A stretch of 64,000 nucleotides of DNA from Rhynchopus euleeides (GCA_963210315.1 OY723259.1:1116001-1180000), one strand, 5' to 3'; shown: positions 39,976 to 49,684, counted from the stretch's first letter. Notes: generated by a model not told the origin, from the letters alone. Made by a program: numbers and translations.

Positions 39976-42699
39976 ATGAAGGGTTGGGCATCAAGGGCTG
40001 GGCCACACCCACAAAGCCACCACCCACCACCCAACAGGCAACGAAAGACCTCAACCCCTCAAACTCTGAAACACCCCTCCACACACGAAACCACCTCTGC
40101 TGTGCTTCCCGCAGGTCACACCGAAGTAACCCTTCCACACACACACACACACAGGAGGAGAGAGGGATACACGGGCAGGATGTCACAGGCCGACCTCCAC
40201 GGGGTCTCCTCCGGGAACACCGGCTCCCAGGCCGGTGGCCAACAGGCCGCCCCCCTGCCCCCCCTCGAATTCACGGAACCTCGCAGATACGAGCTCCAAC
40301 CCCTTCCCCCCCTCTATGGTGCCGCCCACGTGCGCACCATTCTCAACCACCTCCGGTGGGAGGCGGCGCTGGACAGCCTGGAGGGCGGCGTCGCCGTCCT
40401 CGCTGCCGAGCAACCCCCCACCCACGGCACCCCCCCCACATGGACTCTAGTAGTCAACGGGAAGGAGGTGGTCCTGACGGACACGCTGCTCCTCGAGGAG
40501 CAGAAGCAGAGGGAGGCGGCCGCGAAGAAGCAGGCCGAGGAGGTGCTCCGCCTGAAGCGGCGCTATGAGAGCGTCCGCGACAGGCTCCAGGAGGAGCGCG
40601 CCACGGCCGCGAAGGCGGGAAGGTCTGCGAAGTCGCAGGCCAGCGGCACGGTTGGGCGGACCGGGCGTGGTGGCGGAGCAGCAGCGGCGGCGAAGCAGCA
40701 GGCGCAGCAGGCACAGCAGAGAGCTGCCCAGCTCCAGAAGGATCTGGAGAAGCTCGCCGGGCGCCTGCGGGAGCTCGGGCATGACCCCGCACCTGCCGCC
40801 GCCGACTCCGCCACGCAGGGCGACGGCGCGGCTTGTCAAGCCGAGCTGCAGGGCCTGCGCCGCCTCCTGCAGGACCAGGACGGCCACCGCAAGCGGCTGG
40901 AGGCCCAGCTGCTGACCCAGCAGGCACGGCAGGGCGAGCTGGGGCAGCGGATGGAGGCGATGCAGGGGCACCCGGGCCTGTCAGAGCAGTGGCTCGAAGA
41001 CCGCCTGCGCCGCCAGGGGGAGCAGCACGCCGAGCAGGTGGCGCTGCTCGAGGCCCGGCTGGACAGCCACGCCCAGCAGCACGAGCTGCAGATGCAGCGC
41101 ATGGGGGACCGCCTCGGCCGCCAGGAGGAGCAGCTGCAGGCGCAAGGGGCCCTGCTGAAGAGCCTCCAGGAGCGCCCCACCACCACACCCCCCACCACTA
41201 CAGCCACTACGTCCACACTGAAAACGGAGCGTGAACTAAAGGAGCACAAGGCCCAGCTCCTGGAGGTCGCGAAGCACCAGCAGTCGATGGGCGTGACGGT
41301 CTCCCGCCTCCGCGAGCATGTCGGAGGGCTGGGCAAGGCGGTGGGTGAGGCAGCAGCGAGCACGGATCTGCAGAAGCTGGCTGCTGGGCTCACCGCCTTG
41401 GAGGGGCAAGGCCGCGCGCATGCGACGGATCTGACTGCGTCGCGCAAGGGCTGGGAGGCCAGCCACAAGGCCCTCGAGGCCGACATGCAGGGCCAGCTCG
41501 CGCAGCGGGACCTCAAGCACCGGGCGCTTGAGGAGCGCCTCAGTGGCGCTTGCAAGGCCATGCTGAGCCTGCAAGCCGCGGAGGCGAGCGAGCAGACGCC
41601 CCTCTCCCACCACCAGGCGCAGCAGCTCCAGGCGGAGGTGGACGCGGTCAGGGCCGACCTGGAGGCGCAGCGCGGGCAGGAGCAGCAGCGCCTGGACGCG
41701 GCGGTGGCGGAGCTCCGCAGGGCGTGGGAGGCGCAGCAGGGGGACGCCGCGGTGGGCGAGCTGCGGCGGCAGACGGAGCGCCTGGGGGTCACGGTGCGCG
41801 ACCTGCGGGCCTCCTGCGAGGCTGACCGCAAGGACGCCACGGCCGCCCAGCAGCAGTCGGAGCGGGCGACCGGGGAGCAGGTGGCCCGCCTCCAGAGCCG
41901 CCTGGATGAGGTGTGTGGGGAGCTGCGGGGGACCTGCGAGGCGCAGATGGCGCGGCACGGGGCCCAGCAGCTCAAGGCCCTTGCCGAGAAGGCAACCCAG
42001 CTCGACACTACTCTTCGAGCTGACCTCCAACAGGCAGGGAAGGAGGAGGGCGAGAGGGTGCAGCGCCAGCTGACGCAGCAGGCCAGCGAGCTCGGGCAGA
42101 GCTGGCAGGGCCTGCTAGAGGGGGTGCGCGACGCGGAGGAGCAGCGCAAGCTGCAACACCAGGAGATGCTCATCTCCGTGAGGCGGGAGCTGAGCGCTGC
42201 CACAAAGGGGCTGGGTGCGTCCAAGGGGGCGAAGGGCAAACCGCCGGCGGGGCCCACGGCCGGGCCGGCTGCGAATGCCCTGCCAGCACCCACAAAACCC
42301 GCCCGCTCCTCCCCCAGCACCACCACCACCACCACCACCACCTCTGCCACCTCCGCCGCCTCTGACTCCTCCGCCCCTGCCCCGCCCAGTGATTCGAGCA
42401 GTAAACCCGTGACACCTATGGCACCCGGGGCACCAACAACGTCGAGCGCCGCCCCGACCCCAGCGCAGCCAGCAGCAGTGCCGCCGGCAGCACCGGCGCC
42501 GCCTGCCCAGCCTGCCCCGCCGGCCCCACCCCTCCTCGAAGCCCTGACGCCCACGGCAGTTGGCGGGGATGAGGCCCCACCCTGTAGGGTGCCGGGAGCC
42601 AGCAGGAACGGGAGGACCAGGCAGGCCTCCATCACGGCGTACCTGAAGCCTCGTTCCAACCGCCTTACCCCCTACCCGCAGAAGCCGGATGAGGAATAG
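39976..42699 (+). CDS. LINE ORF1, coiled-coil protein with PIP-like motif
   Basis: 907 codons from the first ATG. A better start is the ATG at 40180 (MSQADLHG), because the first 68 residues look like untranslated sequence (His/Pro-rich, CA repeat). The middle, about 500 residues, is a long Gln/Glu/Arg/Leu coiled coil. Then comes a Pro/Ala/Ser/Thr linker with runs such as TTTTTTTT and PAAPAPPAQPAPPAPP. The last 30 residues include RQASITAYLKPR, matching the PCNA-binding pattern QxxIxx[YF][FYL]. No zinc knuckle or RRM is seen. By analogy with other LINEs it should bind element RNA and assemble by its coiled coil. It ends at a TAG that lies in frame with ORF2. Confidence 0.8.
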   Translation: MKGWASRAGPHPQSHHPPPNRQRKTSTPQTLKHPSTHETTSAVLPAGHTEVTLPHTHTHRRREGYTGRMSQADLHGVSSGNTGSQAGGQQAAPLPPLEFTEPRRYELQPLPPLYGAAHVRTILNHLRWEAALDSLEGGVAVLAAEQPPTHGTPPTWTLVVNGKEVVLTDTLLLEEQKQREAAAKKQAEEVLRLKRRYESVRDRLQEERATAAKAGRSAKSQASGTVGRTGRGGGAAAAAKQQAQQAQQRAAQLQKDLEKLAGRLRELGHDPAPAAADSATQGDGAACQAELQGLRRLLQDQDGHRKRLEAQLLTQQARQGELGQRMEAMQGHPGLSEQWLEDRLRRQGEQHAEQVALLEARLDSHAQQHELQMQRMGDRLGRQEEQLQAQGALLKSLQERPTTTPPTTTATTSTLKTERELKEHKAQLLEVAKHQQSMGVTVSRLREHVGGLGKAVGEAAASTDLQKLAAGLTALEGQGRAHATDLTASRKGWEASHKALEADMQGQLAQRDLKHRALEERLSGACKAMLSLQAAEASEQTPLSHHQAQQLQAEVDAVRADLEAQRGQEQQRLDAAVAELRRAWEAQQGDAAVGELRRQTERLGVTVRDLRASCEADRKDATAAQQQSERATGEQVARLQSRLDEVCGELRGTCEAQMARHGAQQLKALAEKATQLDTTLRADLQQAGKEEGERVQRQLTQQASELGQSWQGLLEGVRDAEEQRKLQHQEMLISVRRELSAATKGLGASKGAKGKPPAGPTAGPAANALPAPTKPARSSPSTTTTTTTTSATSAASDSSAPAPPSDSSSKPVTPMAPGAPTTSSAAPTPAQPAAVPPAAPAPPAQPAPPAPPLLEALTPTAVGGDEAPPCRVPGASRNGRTRQASITAYLKPRSNRLTPYPQKPDEE

Positions 42700-45600
42700 G
42701 GGGGCGGGCGCTCCGGCCAGCGGGGGGGACCCGCGCAAGAGATTAACGTTCCCCCTGGCCGGGGTGCCGACCACGTCTGGGGACAAATCACGTTCGCCGT
42801 CGGGCCCCCAGCCGCACCCCACCCCGAGAAACAGGAGGTCTCGGGGCGTATACAAACACCTCCACACACCCCAAGTAGAACCCCAACCCCAACATCACCC
42901 CCAACCCCACCTAGACCCAGCCGAGCCGCTGTACGGGCAGGAGATACCCGGGCAACGGCCCCGTGCTGGGACCCCGTAGATTTGGCGACAGGGGCAGGAG
43001 AACCCCGGCGCCTCCGTGGGGGGGGACAGGAGTACTCCCCCTCCACCATAGAGCAAGACGAGCAGTGGTTGACGCACGCTGCAAGGAGACTGATGGCGCT
43101 CCGGGTACCAGTGCCGAAGGACGGCAACTGCCAGTACGCCGGCCTTGCAGAGCAGTGCGCGGAGTGGACAGCAGGCGGGTTGCGAGCAGCGGTGGCGTCG
43201 TCCATGCGGCAAAACGCAGAGCGCAGGGCCTCGTACGTGCCCGACCACGATGACCCGCAGGCCCCTACATCCTACGACGACTACGTCGAGAAGCAGACGC
43301 GCCCGGGGACATACGGAGACGCGGCTACCCTCCGGGTTGCGGCAGAAGTTCTGGATGCCCAGGTGTGGCTGCTCGCCTCCAACAGCAAGCAATGCATGAC
43401 CCGGTGTGGGGAGGGAGCCAAGGTGCTGGGCCTTACGTGGAGGCCCTTCCACTACGATGTGCTCCGTTTCCCCCTTAGCCTGGCCCGGGAGCTAGCTGTG
43501 ACGCCGACGAACCAGTGGGACATCCCTGCAGCCCTTCCTATGCCCACCCCGGCCACAGCGGACGGGACGCGAGTGCCTACGCCCGTCCAGGGGTCCACAG
43601 CGTCACCGCCCCCGCGGCGATTGCGGCATCCTGCATATCAACTAACAACACCGGGAGTGATCAGGCTGGCGACAGCGAACGTAACGTCACTGCAGACGCA
43701 CCTAGGCGACGTGGCGGGCCTGAAGGCGGATGTTGTGGCCCTGCAGGAAACCCGAGTCCCGGACCCGAGCAAGGGCACGCACAACGGCTACTTCGCAGCC
43801 CACGGCTGGGCTATGCACTGGGGCAAGGGCATGCCCAGGGTCGCAGGCGCGAACGGCCGCGAACAAACAAGGCCCGGAGGTGTGGCTGTCATGGCGAAGG
43901 AGGGCCTTGTCGCGCAAGTGGTGCAGCCGAAGACCGCGCAGGAGCAGAAGTTGTACGACAGTACCCGCATGGTGCACGTAGTGCTAGCGATTGGAGACGG
44001 GAAAACGGCGCTTCATATCCTGAGCGTGTACGGCCACTCGGGGACCGAAGTGGGTGAGCAGCGGGAAGCCCTCCTGCAAGAGACACTCGACCTCGCAGCT
44101 GGGTTGGGGCAGGTGCCCGTGCTACTGATGGGGGACCTCAACACCAACCCGGAAACCAGCGCCACGCTGTCCCAGGCGTGCCGGGTGGGCGGCTGGGTCG
44201 ACGCGGCGACGACGCATGCGGAGCTCGCACAACAGAGCGTGCAGAACACGTGCTGGGCGTCGGAGAACGGCACTCGGCTGGACATCTGCCTGATGAACTC
44301 CTGCGCAGCGCCGGCCCTGCGTCGCGTTGAGGTGGCGAAGCGGGGGGACTACAACATACCCACGCACTGCCCGCTTTTTGTAGACCTAGACCTCACTGCC
44401 TTCCGCCGCCCCAAAAAGATCTGCATTCTTCCCACCCCTTTCCCTGCGGGCAAGCCCAAGCTGGGAGACGCTGCGGCGAGAGGGATAATGCAGGACGTGC
44501 TTGCAGAGGGGGAACTGCGCCACGGAGCAACGGCCGCGCAGCTCCTCCACCGAGCCTCCACCTGCGGCGAGCGTTTCCTAAAGCGTGTCCATGTAGGCCA
44601 CCTGGAGAGGCAGGAAGCGGCCTACACAGGCAGAGCGGAGGGCTACCACATGCAGTGGTCGCGGGCGGCCACCAAGCACCACCCCGCCTCTGCACGGGGG
44701 GCCGGTGACACGAACACCCGGGCGAAGGACGGACTGTTGGGGAACCTCCGATGCCTCGTCCAAGAGGGTCTCAAGCGACTGCAAGCCGATGCACCGTACG
44801 GCCTCACGAATGGGGAGAAGCACGCCTGGAACGCCGCAAAGAAACGCCTGAGGGAGGGGGGCCTCCCCCAGGGGCTGCAAGCAGCGCTGACGAACACAAC
44901 CTCGCAGTTGCCGGACCTGGAGATCCTGGAGCAGGCCCTCATTGCCTTGGAGGGGTCGCAGAGGGGCATGTTCGACAGGCTCCGCGACGCGAGGATCCGC
45001 ACGTGGAAGGCGAGGATGCAGAAAGCTTGGACATACGAGGCAGGGCAGGTGTTCGCGTACCTCGCAGATCGCTTCTGCGCTCCAGCCACCTTCATGCGGC
45101 GCGAAGACGGCTCTTTCACGGCCTGCCCCAAGGAGGCGGACGAGCTGCTGAGGAGCGACACGGCGTGGGGAGGGTACTTCCGTAAGTACGCAACGACGCC
45201 AGAGCCCCGGTGGGACACCTTCCGCCAAAAGTACCTCCGCTTTCTCCCCGAGGTGGCTGACATGGAGTGCAAGACCATCACGGCAGAAGACGTTGGGAAG
45301 GCCTTGGCCAAGATGTCCACGTCCACCTCGCCGGGCCTGCACGGTTGGCGGGTCCACGAACTGAGACAACTCCCGCACGAACTCCTCAGGCTCTTCGCGG
45401 AGGTGTTCAACGAAGTTGAACGGTCGGGCGAGTGGCCGGAGCAGCTGATGCACGCCATGATCTGCCTCATCCCCAAGCCTGGCAGCTCAGGAGAGCCACT
45501 GTCGCAGCGCCCCATCAGTATCACCCCCGTGCTGTACAGAGTGTGGGCAGCTATCCGGGTGAAACCGGCACTGAAGTGGTTGGAGATCATTGCGCCCGAA

Positions 45601-47271
45601 GACCTGCACGGCTGCCGGCCTGGCCACGGTGCGGAGGACCTCATCTGGCACCTGGCGGCACGTATTGAAGAAGCCCACCTCACAGGGCGACCGCTGCACG
45701 GAGTCGCCCTCGACTTCAAGAAGTGCTTCGACACGGTGCCAATCGACCTCACCTTCCGCCTGGCTGCGGAGCTCGGTTTCGACGCCCGTGTCCTGCGCAC
45801 CCTGCGAGCAGCGTACAGGACGATGCAGCGGCACTTCCGGGCGAGCGGCACCATCGGGGAAGGCTTCCTACCAACTAACGGCATCATGCAGGGTTGCCCC
45901 ATCAGTGTCGTGCTGATTAACGTGCTGGTGGGTGTGTGGATGAGGATGGTCGAGCACCGGCAGGACACAAGGGCGCTGTCTTTCGTTGACGACGTATACG
46001 CCACAGCCCCCAGCCCGGAGATCCTGCAAGACGTTGTAGACGACTCTGCGGGTTTCTCCCACGACACCGGGATGGCTATTTGTGCAGAAATCAAGTCTCA
46101 CGTTTTCTCGACATCCCCCGGGCCGCTCCGGATTATGTACCGGGCAAGGGATGGCGAGGCCACTCCCCTCCGGCAGCGCAACAGCTTCGACTGTCTCGGG
46201 GCCATGCTACACGCGCGCCTGATCAGGGAAGGGCGCACAGCGCCCCAGTCCGAGCGCATCGCCCGCCGGAAGGAAGGTGCGCAGCAGAACCTCCGCAGAA
46301 CCTCAGCGCTGCCCCTGCCGGTGCAATGGAAAGGGCAGGCGGCGGCGATGACGGCAGGGGCTCGACTATATTACGATGCCCTCGTAACTCGTTGGGACAG
46401 CAAGGACATCAGGCGATGGAGGGGCCTCTTCGTCGCCGCGCTCTGGTCTGGCCCACCTCGCAGAGCACAGGAGATCGTGCTGTGTGTCCTCCATCAGGCG
46501 CACCGGGTGGACCCCGCTGTCGCCCCCCCCTACCGGCAGATCACCACATGGGCCAAGCAGATCAAAAAGTGGAGCCACAGCAGGGTGCTGTCCGAGGCAG
46601 CCTGGGGGAGTAGAGAGAGGCTTGAGGGGACAGGCCCCTTCGCGCTTTTCTGGGCCGCCCTGCAGGGGATTGAATGGCGCTGGAGTGCTGCGACCACCCT
46701 GGCTTACACTGACGAAGCTGGTCGCGATGTCACCTTCGACCCTGTTGCTGCAACACCGAGCGCCTGGGCTATCTTTGCACACGACCTCCGCCAATCCCTG
46801 CGTAACGCAACGGCGAAGAAGCTGGCCGAACGCAGAGACGACTTCCAAGGAGCAGAGCACGGCATTGACGGGAGGGTGACACGTTGTGTCCTGGAGGGAG
46901 AGGGCGCTGCAATCACGGGGTACCAGCGAGGCCTCCTCCGCTCCGTCGTTGCAGGGGCGGTGCCTGCTCGTGGGCGCACAGGTCTGGGGGAGGTGTGCCG
47001 ATACTGCACATCTGGGACCCCGGAGACGGTATCACACCTGTGGTGGGACTGCGCGGCATGGGAGCCAGTCCGCCAGAAGCACCCCATAGCAGCGAGGGAC
47101 CGGACGGCCTGGCCGGCATGCCTGGCCCAGTGCGGGGTGGCGCCCATTTACAGATACAGCGTCCCGGAGAACGAGCAGCCGCTGCCCATGTCCTTTGCGG
47201 ACAGGATCACCACCGTGGCACAGCTCCACCGCTACTTCATCGCGTGTGGGTGGCCCTCTGCGACTGGCTAA
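42700..47271 (+). CDS. LINE ORF2: OTU protease, APE endonuclease and reverse transcriptase
   Basis: The frame is open from the codon after the ORF1 TAG. A TTG lies at 42982 and the first ATG at 43093. Numbered from 42982: OTU-type cysteine protease (residues about 40-165; DGNCQYAG with catalytic Cys, TYGDAATL, His in HYDVLR); APE endonuclease (about 226-473; TANVTSLQ, QETR, SVYGHSG, GDLNTNP, RLDICLMN, THCPLFVDL); reverse transcriptase (about 766-1040; FKKCFDTVP, QGCPIS, FVDDVY); zinc knuckle CRYC-x10-LWWDC with a His (about 1338-1357). It would nick target DNA and copy the RNA there. The frame ends early at 47271 because of the 169-bp deletion just before RNase H. The OTU domain may cut a polyprotein or remove ubiquitin. 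Confidence 0.88.
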   Translation, partial: GGGRSGQRGGPAQEINVPPGRGADHVWGQITFAVGPPAAPHPEKQEVSGRIQTPPHTPSRTPTPTSPPTPPRPSRAAVRAGDTRATAPCWDPVDLATGAGEPRRLRGGGQEYSPSTIEQDEQWLTHAARRLMALRVPVPKDGNCQYAGLAEQCAEWTAGGLRAAVASSMRQNAERRASYVPDHDDPQAPTSYDDYVEKQTRPGTYGDAATLRVAAEVLDAQVWLLASNSKQCMTRCGEGAKVLGLTWRPFHYDVLRFPLSLARELAVTPTNQWDIPAALPMPTPATADGTRVPTPVQGSTASPPPRRLRHPAYQLTTPGVIRLATANVTSLQTHLGDVAGLKADVVALQETRVPDPSKGTHNGYFAAHGWAMHWGKGMPRVAGANGREQTRPGGVAVMAKEGLVAQVVQPKTAQEQKLYDSTRMVHVVLAIGDGKTALHILSVYGHSGTEVGEQREALLQETLDLAAGLGQVPVLLMGDLNTNPETSATLSQACRVGGWVDAATTHAELAQQSVQNTCWASENGTRLDICLMNSCAAPALRRVEVAKRGDYNIPTHCPLFVDLDLTAFRRPKKICILPTPFPAGKPKLGDAAARGIMQDVLAEGELRHGATAAQLLHRASTCGERFLKRVHVGHLERQEAAYTGRAEGYHMQWSRAATKHHPASARGAGDTNTRAKDGLLGNLRCLVQEGLKRLQADAPYGLTNGEKHAWNAAKKRLREGGLPQGLQAALTNTTSQLPDLEILEQALIALEGSQRGMFDRLRDARIRTWKARMQKAWTYEAGQVFAYLADRFCAPATFMRREDGSFTACPKEADELLRSDTAWGGYFRKYATTPEPRWDTFRQKYLRFLPEVADMECKTITAEDVGKALAKMSTSTSPGLHGWRVHELRQLPHELLRLFAEVFNEVERSGEWPEQLMHAMICLIPKPGSSGEPLSQRPISITPVLYRVWAAIRVKPALKWLEIIAPEDLHGCRPGHGAEDLIWHLAARIEEAHLTGRPLHGVALDFKKCFDTVPIDLTFRLAAELGFDARVLRTLRAAYRTMQRHFRASGTIGEGFLPTNGIMQGCPISVVLINVLVGVWMRMVEHRQDTRALSFVDDVYATAPSPEILQDVVDDSAGFSHDTGMAICAEIKSHVFSTSPGPLRIMYRARDGEATPLRQRNSFDCLGAMLHARLIREGRTAPQSERIARRKEGAQQNLRRTSALPLPVQWKGQAAAMTAGARLYYDALVTRWDSKDIRRWRGLFVAALWSGPPRRAQEIVLCVLHQAHRVDPAVAPPYRQITTWAKQIKKWSHSRVLSEAAWGSRERLEGTGPFALFWAALQGIEWRWSAATTLAYTDEAGRDVTFDPVAATPSAWAIFAHDLRQSLRNATAKKLAERRDDFQGAEHGIDGRVTRCVLEGEGAAITGYQRGLLRSVVAGAVPARGRTGLGEVCRYCTSGTPETVSHLWWDCAAWEPVRQKHPIAARDRTAWPACLAQCGVAPIYRYSVPENEQPLPMSFADRITTVAQLHRYFIACGWPSATG

Positions 47272-48656
47272 GGGGCCTAAAGTGGGGACCGCAGGGGAGT
47301 GAGCATACTGTGACCCTGATGGAGCTGGCCGTGGACTTCGAGCTATCAACTGGCCTTACCCTCCCAGACACCGTGACGCGCCGCATCCGCCCCCCCGCCC
47401 ACGTGGACCCGAATAGGAAGGGCGCGAGGGAGGCCCGCTCGCGCATCCCTGCAGACACAGCCCCAGGGCTCACCCTGTACTTTGACGGTGGTGCGCGCGA
47501 CAATGGCACCCCCTTCGCCGTGGCGGGGGCAGGGGCGGTGCTATACCAAGACGGTTGCAAGGTTTCAGAGAAAGTACTCCCGCTGCTGAACGTGCGTAGC
47601 AACAACATTGCTGAGTACGAGGCGCTCCGTGCAGGTCTGCGCCTCCTCGAGAGGGGTGATGCCCCTGAGGGCCCAGTCACAGTGCGGGGCGACTCCCAGG
47701 TGGTGCTGCGTCAGCTCCAAGGGGACTCATTGTGCCGGGATGCCGCCCTCCGTCCTCTGTTCCTCAGCACGTCCCGGCTAGCTGCGGACCTCCAACCGAG
47801 GTTCACTCTCACATACGAGCATGTGAAGAGGGAATCCAACACAGATGCTGATGCCCTCAGTAACGCCGCGATGGACGAGGCTGAAAGGCTGGGGGCCTCA
47901 CGGCAGCAGCTCCAGCAGGACCTCACGGTGTTCCAGAGCAGTATCCTGGGGAAGGCTGCCTCGCTGAAGGGGCTCTGCAGCATGGTGACGAAAGTAGGCA
48001 CTGGGCCCTGGCATTGCGGCCATGCTGCCAACTCAACAGTCCTCACGGCGATCGGTGGATCTGTGGCGGCGGGCCTGTCGAGGAGGGCCCAGCTGAACCC
48101 TGCCACTGAGTCGGTGATGCGCAGCCTCCAAGCGCACCTGGCTGTGCCAGCCCCCAGCCGGACGGATACAGTGTTCCATGATCGCGGAATGGCGTGGGCC
48201 GCTACCTTCGCTCCGCAGCCGCACTACCCTGAGGGTTGGCAGCAATCGGCCCAGCAGTGGGCGGCGCGTGGTCGGCAGGCCAACAGCCGGGTAGGGCGCC
48301 CATGGGAGCGGAGGGGCGCTGCCCCCCGAACTGCTCCCCCTGGTGCCAGGAGGAACGCAAAGGTGCTTGCCTGCAAGTTGCATTGGAAGCCCCGTTGCTC
48401 GGCATGCCAGAAGCGGCGCCTCCCGGAGGAGGTGTGCTGCCGTAACCACCACAAGGAGGGGGACGGGCTCCCGGTCACTATGGGCTTCTGCAAACGCCAC
48501 AGCATGGACCGATGCGGTGACTGCTACAGCGATGGCAAAACACTACCACATTGCTGCCAAGCACACCACGCCGGCTATGCTGCACGCCCTCCTCCCCGGA
48601 GTGGCACTGAGTTGGCCCCACACTCTAACCCGAGTGGGGCCTCCGCTGTGACGTAG
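47244..48656 (+). CDS. LINE ORF2 C-terminal part: RNase H and Cys/His-rich tail (shifted frame)
   Basis: In this copy it is in another frame than the preceding ORF2; in the second copy both parts form one frame. RNase H residues are all present: Asp in LYFDGGARDNG, Glu in NIAEYEAL, Asp in VRGDSQVVLRQL and the final Asp in ESNTDADALSNAAMD. The enzyme would remove the RNA template during second-strand synthesis. After it comes about 150 residues of linker, then a Cys/His-rich end (CSACQKRR, EEVCCRNHH, FCKRH, RCGDCYSDG, HCCQAHH) that looks like a multi-zinc domain I cannot name. Confidence 0.85.
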   Translation: MWVALCDWLRGLKWGPQGSEHTVTLMELAVDFELSTGLTLPDTVTRRIRPPAHVDPNRKGAREARSRIPADTAPGLTLYFDGGARDNGTPFAVAGAGAVLYQDGCKVSEKVLPLLNVRSNNIAEYEALRAGLRLLERGDAPEGPVTVRGDSQVVLRQLQGDSLCRDAALRPLFLSTSRLAADLQPRFTLTYEHVKRESNTDADALSNAAMDEAERLGASRQQLQQDLTVFQSSILGKAASLKGLCSMVTKVGTGPWHCGHAANSTVLTAIGGSVAAGLSRRAQLNPATESVMRSLQAHLAVPAPSRTDTVFHDRGMAWAATFAPQPHYPEGWQQSAQQWAARGRQANSRVGRPWERRGAAPRTAPPGARRNAKVLACKLHWKPRCSACQKRRLPEEVCCRNHHKEGDGLPVTMGFCKRHSMDRCGDCYSDGKTLPHCCQAHHAGYAARPPPRSGTELAPHSNPSGASAVT

Positions 48657-48885
48657 AAATGGGCGGGGGTGGGCAATGATCCGCGCAGGATCTCCCCACA
48701 CAAAACGTGGTCACCACACACACACACACACACAAGCCCTCAAGACTCTTGAAGCGGCCTGACTATTTAGTGTCTACGTCGCAGCAAGGGGGCGATATAT
48801 ACCACCCTTTTTATTGATTTCACGTGTCAGTGTTTGACTCTTTCGCAACTTCATTTCTTCCTTTTTCTCCCTCTCCAACCCCACC

Positions 48886-48997
48886 CGTGACACCACCAGG
48901 GTTTAGCTAGCCCTGGTCCGATTATCCCCGGTTCTTCGCTGAAGAGACGCGGCCGGGGGGAGGGGTACGAAGAGTACGCGTCGAAACCGGTGTCACG
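48886..48997 (+). ncRNA. Candidate type III hammerhead ribozyme, copy 1
   Basis: Core elements in the right order: GGTC with predicted cleavage after C48918; short stem I (CGA/TCG closing 48919-48938); CTGAAGA at 48939-48945, fitting CUGANGA; six-pair stem II GACGCG (48946-48951) with CGCGTC (48977-48982); GAAA at 48983-48986; stem III proximal pairs ACC with GGT; and a distal nine-pair helix CGTGACACC (48886-48894) with GGTGTCACG (48989-48997). The distal helix is separated from the core on the 5' side by an extra hairpin-forming segment. Stem I is short and has an internal loop, which is the weakest point. Confidence 0.6.
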
Positions 48998-49092
48998 TCG
49001 TGTTGGGGAATCCTTCGGGAGTGCGATACTGAAGGGGAGGTGCTACTGCCCGTGCAGGGCGACACCGCCTTAAAACTTTATAACCACACACA

Positions 49093-49532
49093 AACCCTCT
49101 ATTCCCCCAGGCCTGATGAGCAATCCCCCCTGCCTCATGTTGTGACTTCCTTTCTACCTTGCACAAAACATCCCATTTGCCCCTTTACTTCCTTCGAAAG
49201 TGTTGTGACTACCCCCCCTTCCCCACCCCTCGGGAGTGCCACTCCTCTGGTGGTTAAAAGTGACCCGCCGTTGTGCCTTCGGCATCTGTTGCGTGTGCCG
49301 TCGTATGCTTCCTATGCACTAGTTATAGCTATCCGGGGGCGGCCTGCTGTCGCACCAGTGGGCTGCCCCACCTCTGCACCCTCGGTTTTTAAGATGTTCA
49401 CCACAGCGGAGAATGATCCCCTTCTCTGTGGCGATCGAGCCAAGCTGGACGAGGTTCGCCTTCGGGCGAAGGTCATGTGGGCGGACAAAAGGTGCCTGCT
49501 CCTGAGACTCATCAGCAACCTGTTTCTTCCTT
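49093..49532 (+). other. Unique central part of the retrozyme-like element
   Basis: About 440 bp between the two direct repeats. A plus-strand frame (49040-49552) crosses it, but the translation has no recognised domain and starts and ends inside the repeats, so I treat it as non-coding. No reverse transcriptase, protease or capsid sequence is present. Confidence 0.5.
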
Positions 49533-49684
49533 CAAGCCCTCAAGACTCTTGAAGCGGCCTGACTATTTAGTGTCTTCGTCGCAGCAAGGGGGCGATATAT
49601 ACCACCCTTTTTATTGATTTCACGTGTCAGTGTTTGACTTTTTCGCAACTTCATTTCTTCCTTTTCTCCCTCTCCAACCCCACC

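Larger units (their letters stand above)
39976..48734 (+). mobile_element. OTU-bearing non-LTR retrotransposon (LINE), copy 1
   Basis: The order is ORF1 (coiled coil), ORF2 (OTU protease, APE endonuclease, reverse transcriptase, zinc knuckle, RNase H, Cys/His-rich tail), a short 3' UTR and a (CA)n tail ending at 48734. The 5' border is not known; 39976 is only the first ATG of ORF1. Compared with the copy at 61875-64000, this one lacks about 169 bp at 47243/47244, which shifts the frame before RNase H. Otherwise the overlap is almost identical, with only a handful of substitutions seen, so both insertions are young. RNase H plus APE occurs in the I, R1, Tad, L1-plant and Dualen groups; the clade is not resolved here. 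Confidence 0.9.

Noticed and set aside
40836-42659. Long minus-strand frame of 607 codons opposite LINE ORF1
   Set aside because: Ser/Cys/Arg-rich low-complexity translation typical of the antisense of a GC-rich coiled-coil gene.
44643-46094. Minus-strand frame of 483 codons opposite the LINE reverse transcriptase
   Set aside because: Antisense shadow; no domain, and the plus strand carries clear endonuclease and RT motifs.
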